Assembly (NCBI RefSeq): GCF_040954835.1
Contig: NC_090698.1
Location: 6,694,501 to 6,758,500, forward strand
DNA length: 64,000 nucleotides
Source of the DNA: Lepisosteus oculatus
Taxonomy: Eukaryota > Chordata > Actinopteri > Semionotiformes > Lepisosteidae
Reading direction: 5' to 3'
Notes under the pieces: model-generated
What the model was told of the DNA's origin: nothing
The model's input: the letters and a program-made list of their open reading frames with translations, nothing else
Database searches by the model: none
Made by a program: the position numbers and the translations under genes
Part shown: piece by piece, positions 59,295 to 64,000 of the stretch
How the letters are laid out: every line of letters begins with the position of its first letter
Position numbering within the stretch: position 1 is the stretch's first letter

Positions 59295-62200
59295 ATGTCT
59301 TCAGGCTGCGTTGCAGAGAATTGCAGAAGGTCAACCAAAGACGGCGTCGCGCTCTTCTTTTTCCCGAAAGACCCTCGCATGTGCAGCCTTTGGAATGACT
59401 TTCTGAGGACGAGACAAACCGGCTGGAGGGGGCACTCCAAGCGCAGCAGATTGTGTTCAGTGCATTTTCAGGATGATGCATTTGAGCTCTCCTCTCTGCT
59501 CAAGTTTAAGCTGCACTTTACAAATCGTCTGAAACTGAAAGAGGATGCCGTTCCCACAATTCACTGCCCTGATGCTCTTTCTGTGTCCTCGCCTGAAAGG
59601 CTAGCTGCTGTCTCTGCTGGAACATCAAAGAAACCTCTAAGAATAAAAGCACCTTCTACGAGGGAGGTTGTTTTGCAAGTAAGTTTTAAGTAACAGTGTT
59701 TAATCATGTGAATTCAGAAATTGTATGGAATGTCTTTTGCATTTTCCTTTTGTAGCACTTGCTCTATTGCTTTCATAGTGTTCCTTACACTCCCATTTGT
59801 CACTCAGTTGACCCCATTAACCGGATGATTCTACATTATGAAGTCATCAGTAGAAAGCTCATTGAGATCTATGGTGAGTGAAGTGCCTCTGTTGCAGGGG
59901 ATGAGGCACAAAAGCAAAGAGGATGAAGGAGCTTCTGATGCCGGGCCTGAAACCACACATACCCACATCTCTGATGCCTTCGAGGGGGAAAAGAAGAGTA
60001 AGCCTTTCCTTTCACACTTGAACTATAAATGTGAGCAGAAAAGGCTGACAGTTCTCTTGAGTGTGAAACAGAGACGATTGCCATCAGCCTGGACAGAGTC
60101 AGCCCAGTGAGCTTCATCAACAACGCAGGAGCAGAAGAAAGGCTATAGATGAGAGGAGGCTGTCTGGCCCATGTAGTCCATTGCTTGTAGCTCTGGTTGT
60201 TCTGTCTCTCTCATTATGGCTGCGTTACTTGTCTCTGACCTTGTGCTGAAGAGTGAAGAATTTCTAAATCAAACGCTGCTCTAGGGCCTTGCTGAAGGCA
60301 GAGGTGGACCAGAATGTGTCAATTCAGACACCTTTTAAAGTTTACAGTCCACAGACTTCACTTCCACTGAGTGCATTAGGGATATTCATGAACGCTGCAG
60401 CTCACTACATAGCTGTGGCAACAGCCGTTGGCCTAGTGGGCCTATATCTTCTGGAAAATCTGTGAACATGTGGTAGAATCTATGTTGAGTTGCATCTGTA
60501 ATAACAGTACATCTGGTGTTGTGATTGTTTAATATTTAAGGACAGCAGTGTATGTACATGTTTTTTAATAATTCTTTTTGAAAATGGCACATGTTTATGG
60601 ACTGCTCTGGCTACTTCTTCCTCAATAGCATCTCTGACTGGCGAATCGGACCCTGCGACAGACGAGAAACCAGCATGGTCTTCATCTGTGTCCTCCCTGC
60701 AAACCACCCAAGCGATGTCACTGTAAGTCAGATTAATATGTTGTTCTTCTGAGCCGAAGCTGAGTTTGCATTGTAGTCTGCTATTAGAAATCAAGGCGTA
60801 TGTGCCACACATGAAGGGATTCATCTGCTTGTGAGGCTTGGTGCCCTCTGTCCAGAATCTTGCAAGGGTTCTGACTTTGTGAATTTGCATTCCTTTTCTC
60901 AGTCAAGGATAGTGATAGTTGTCTAAAAAACAGGACAGCTTTCTTTTTATTTCTACAGGCAGTTCTGTATGTGTGTTCTATACAGCATCACCATTTCTGT
61001 TCTTGTAGGTGCCCAGGTGAGAGACTTTCCAAAGCAGATCCACAGCAAAGAGAGAAGGCAGGTCTCGTTTGCGGCATGGAGGAGAGCCCTTCACGAGGCG
61101 CCCCCAGCGTTGACCCGGGGTTTCCAGAAGTGGCTGTGGTGTGTATTAAAGAAGAGGACTGTGAATCTGAGCGCCAGGGCGACGCGGGGGTAGAGACCTC
61201 GGCCCCCTTGAGAAGCGGATTTAACTGCCCCGACTGCGGGAAATCGTTCTCACTGCTCAGGAACCTTAAGGTGCACCAGCGGATCCACACCGGAGAAAGA
61301 CTGCATCACTGCGGCGTGTGCGGGAAGGCGTTCACCAAGCCCTGGGACCTGAGGGTCCACGAGCGCGTTCACACGGGAGAAAGGCCCTACCGCTGTCCCG
61401 ACTGCGGCAAGGACTTCAGCCAGCTGTGGCACCTGAAGAAGCACCAGCGCGTCCACACGGGCGAGAAGCCGCACCTCTGCGCGGACTGCGGGAGGGCCTT
61501 CACTCACCTGGGCTCCCTGAAGGAGCACCGGCGCATCCACACGGGCGAGAAGCCGCACCTCTGCGCGGACTGCGGGAGGGCCTTCAGTCACCGGGGCTCC
61601 CTGAAGGAGCACCGGCGCATCCACACGGGCGAGAGGCCGCACCGCTGCGCCGTGTGCGGCAAGAGCTTCAGCCACGCCTCCACCTTCCGGGAGCACCGGC
61701 TCGTCCACACGGGCCAGAAGCCCCACCGCTGCGCCGAGTGCGGCAGAGGCTTCTGCAAGCGGGGCAAGCTCAAGGAGCACCAGCAGCTGCACGCCGGCGA
61801 CAAGCCCTTCAGCTGCGCGGAGTGCGGGAGCAGCTTCACCCGCCTGTACCACCTGAAGCGGCACCAGCGCGCCCACACGGGTGAGAAGCCCCACCGCTGC
61901 CCCCACTGCTCGAAGAGCTTCAAGGAGCTGAAGCACCTCAAGGTCCATCAGGGGATCCACAGCGGGCGGAAGACCAGCCCCTGCCCCGTGTGCGGGAAGA
62001 GGTTCAGCCAGCCGGGCAACCTGCGCGTGCACCAGCGCATTCACACCGGGGAGAAGCCCTTCCTGTGCCCGGCGTGCGGCCAGAGCTTCCTTCAGCTGGG
62101 CACCCTGCAGGAGCACCAGAAGATCCACTCCGCAGCCCGGCCCTCCCAGTGCGCCGAGTGCGACCAGGGCTTCGCCGAGGCGGAGAGGCCCTACCGGTGC

Positions 62201-62860
62201 CTGCTCTGCTGGCACAGCTTCAGCGAGCCTGGCCAGCTGCAGAAGCACCAGGGGGCCCACCGGGAGAAGAAGCCCAACTGCTGCTCCGAGTGCGGGAAGA
62301 GGTTCAGCGAGCCGGGGAAGCTGAAAATCCACCAGCGCACTCACACGGGAGAGAAGCCTTACAGCTGCCCGGTGTGCGACAAGAGGTTCACTCAGCTGGG
62401 CACTCTGAAGGAGCACCGGCGCATCCACACGGGGGAGAGGCCCTACAAGTGCGCCGCGTGTGAGAAGAGCTTCACCCACCTGTCGAGTTTCAGGTCCCAC
62501 CGGCGGATTCACGCGCGGGGCAGCCCGCAGCCGCCCTCGCCGGGGCGCCCCCCGCAGGCGCCGAAGGAGAAGCGCCACCCTTGTGGCCAGTGCTGGAAGA
62601 GCTTCAGCGAGCCGAGGTACCTCAAGGTGCACCAGCGGATCCACACGGGCGAGAAGCCCTACAGCTGCTCCTCCTGCGGCCAGAGCTTCAGGCACTCCAC
62701 CTCCCTCAAGAGGCACCTCCGCGCGCACGGCGGCGAGGGGCGGACCGGCCCTGCATCTGGGCCCGTCGCCGGGGAGACGGACCGGAGCCACCCAGATCCT
62801 GCCCGAAGCACAGGTCCCTTCAAAACGGGAGCCGCCTACGAAATTGAGGTCGTAATATAA
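59295..62860 (+). CDS. THAP domain fused to C2H2 zinc-finger array, four exons
   Basis: Predicted nuclear DNA-binding protein with two unrelated zinc domains. Exons: 59295-59678, 59756-59873, 60629-60722, 61009-62860, all GT-AG; sum 2,448 nt, 815 residues with no stop. Exon 1 encodes a THAP domain: C5, C10, C54, H57, P24, W33, F58 and the closing AVPTIH at 85-90. Exons 2-3 encode a linker without recognised domain. Exon 4 opens acidic (VAVVCIKEED, a possible sumoylation site) and from C272 carries about 17 full C2H2 fingers plus one half finger (PSQCAECDQGFAEAE, lacking its His pair) and a proline-rich spacer before the last two. Fingers 4 and 5 are a near-identical duplication. The exon joins are predicted from phase and splice motifs only; two separate genes are the alternative. 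A further open stretch at 59,898-60,010 may be another exon, but no proper acceptor distance was found. Confidence 0.75.
60130..60310 (-). repeat. Dispersed repeat, 'TTCTTTACACAGAG' family, weak reverse copy
   Basis: In THAP-ZNF intron 2: GAGGAGGCTGTCTGGCCCAT then a diverged continuation. Assigned by the opening words only. Confidence 0.35.
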
Positions 62861-62989
62861 TGGCGAGGGAGGTGCAGGACTGAAGGTGAAGCTGATGGTT
62901 TGCTCGCGTGACGTTCCCCTGTGTGCTCAGCTGCTAGTAAAGTGTGGGGTTGCTGCAAGCTGGTGAAATGTACAAAATATGTGTAAAAG

Positions 62990-63257
62990 GAGAGGTGGCT
63001 CTGTGGCTAAGGATCTGCGCCTGTGACTGGAAAGTTACCGGTTCAAATCCCGCGGCCGGCAGAGGAATCCTACTCCGTTGGGCCCCTGAGCAAGGCCCTT
63101 AACCCCAACTGCTCCAGGGGCGCCGTACAATGGCAGACCCTGCGCTCTGACCCCCAGCTTCTCTCCCTGTCTGTGTCTGTGTCTCCATGGAGAAAAGCTG
63201 GGGTATGCGAAAAGACAAATTCCTAATGCAAGAAATTGTAGAGGGCTAATAAAGAAA

Positions 63258-63290
<33 letters not shown>
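62990..63290 (+). mobile_element. tRNA-derived SINE, full length, + strand
   Basis: The tRNA-like head has an A box TGGCTCTGTGGCTAAGG and a B box GGTTCAAATCC. The body contains CCTGAGCAAGGCCCTTAACC and GACCCTGCGCTCTGACCCCC, and the element ends ATGCAAGAAATTGTAGAGGG, CTAATAAAGAAAC and a (TTA)n run at 63,258-63,288. It is the most complete of three copies in the window and lies 130 bp past the stop of the THAP-ZNF gene, so its AATAAA could serve as that gene's polyadenylation signal. Confidence 0.9.
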
Positions 63291-64000
63291 AAGAGTTCAT
63301 TTATCTGGGGCGTACCACCATCATTCTTTGTTGTCAAATTCCCGACACCTTTTTTGTACTGTTATAGAGAGGTAAAGGCATGCAGGGTCTTTTCTTGGCA
63401 AAAGGGAGGTAGAAGATCGCAGCTGGTTATCCACATCTGCCCTTGCGGTTTGAATTCCGAGGCAAGGAAATAGAGTTAATGTGCAGGTTGTGGGACTTTG
63501 TGAAAGTATTTATTTTTCTGTTCTTCTGACCGCTTCATCTGAGGAGAAGGAGGGCCTCTTATCAATTATGTGGTGTAAGTTGGCCCCCACTGAAAGTATA
63601 TGAGGAAGTACAGATGCAGCCATTCAAGAATAGCAATATTATGGACAATCAATTGACTTTTATATTTCAGAATATCACAACATGATCGATTCTAAGTCAT
63701 TTTTGATAGCAATGAATAGTCGCCTTCTTCCCTTCTGACAACGGTCCCTGCGTCCGCTTCCTGCTTCTATTGTGTGTGTGTGTGGGGGGGATTCCTTCAG
63801 AGATTTAAAAGGTTATTAATCATATCTTCGGTGTCGCATCTTACAAGTGCAGCTGATCTTTTGCTGCCTGGGTGGGTCAACTATCACAAAGCTTTAGAGA
63901 ACCTAACATTTCTATTATCAACAAATTGTAAATTTGTAATAGAGTAAATTTTTATAGAGAAATGGAGGCTGGACAGTATGCGTTACAATATAAACATTTG
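63291..64000. other. Flanking sequence, no gene recognised
   Basis: Mixed AT-rich sequence with a short (TG)n(G)n run near 63,770-63,790. Nothing else is recognised before the window ends. Confidence 0.5.

Noticed and set aside
59874-59897. A 24-nt GT-AG intron after THAP exon 2
   Set aside because: Too short for a vertebrate spliceosome. The acceptor at 60629 keeps the frame and has normal spacing. The open stretch 59,898-60,010 is left unexplained.
60971-61008. ATG at 60971 as start of the zinc-finger protein
   Set aside because: The leader MCSIQHHHFCSCR lies before a strong acceptor (TTCTTGTAG at 61008) that joins in phase to upstream exons, so it is more likely intron.
61250-62791. 513-codon frame on the - strand opposite the zinc-finger exon
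   Set aside because: Shadow of a GC-rich C2H2 array; the + strand has canonical fingers, and the - strand product is Leu/Ala/Pro-rich without a domain.
63000-63060. tRNA gene
   Set aside because: A and B boxes are present, but the stems do not pair and the unit continues into a SINE body found at two other places.

Overview
The window looks like nuclear DNA of a bony fish. The genes are split by GT-AG introns, gene density is low, and the spaces between genes hold many minisatellites, 5S-rRNA-headed SINEs and tRNA-headed SINEs. The TGF-beta ligand is closest, from memory, to fish TGF-beta 1. The 5S-headed SINE3-like family and the low gene density would suit a non-teleost ray-finned fish such as gar, bowfin or sturgeon. 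That placement is inference, since no search could be run.

Layout. (1) 1-8,140: the 3' half of a tgfb1 gene on the + strand. Five exons carry the end of the latency peptide with an RGD site, a furin site and the complete mature ligand. A minisatellite lies just before the last exon. (2) 8,140-32,300: about 24 kb in which I find no convincing gene. It holds at least six tandem arrays (units of 58, 45, 61, 73 and 34 bp, and GT-rich), copies of four dispersed repeat families and a cluster of AP-1-type motifs. (3) 32,435-43,113: a complete 19-exon vwa5a-like gene on the + strand (VIT domain then VWA domain). It opens next to a CRE palindrome and has a SINE3-like copy beside each end. (4) 45,229-51,133: a complete six-exon TRIM E3 ligase gene on the - strand (RING, two B-boxes, coiled coil, PRY/SPRY), with an unusual Asp in the RING. 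(5) 54,000-55,127: a nine-finger C2H2 protein on the - strand. (6) 59,295-62,860: a four-exon + strand gene that joins a THAP domain to about 17 C2H2 fingers in one continuous frame.

The exon models of vwa5a (2,412 nt), the TRIM gene (1,641 nt), THAP-ZNF (2,448 nt) and the visible part of tgfb1 (654 nt) all close on whole codons with consistent phases, which is the main support for them. There is no operon-like logic; the genes are independent eukaryotic units. The two zinc-finger genes are divergent neighbours and share an IKEE motif in their N-terminal parts, so they may belong to one local family.

I did not find an obviously new multi-gene system. The items most worth checking are the THAP-C2H2 fusion, a 287-bp block repeated 20 kb apart at about 99% identity between strongly diverged flanks, tandem repeats that multiply a splice donor and an acceptor-like site in vwa5a, the His-to-Asp RING, and two repeat fragments with a hammerhead-ribozyme-like core.
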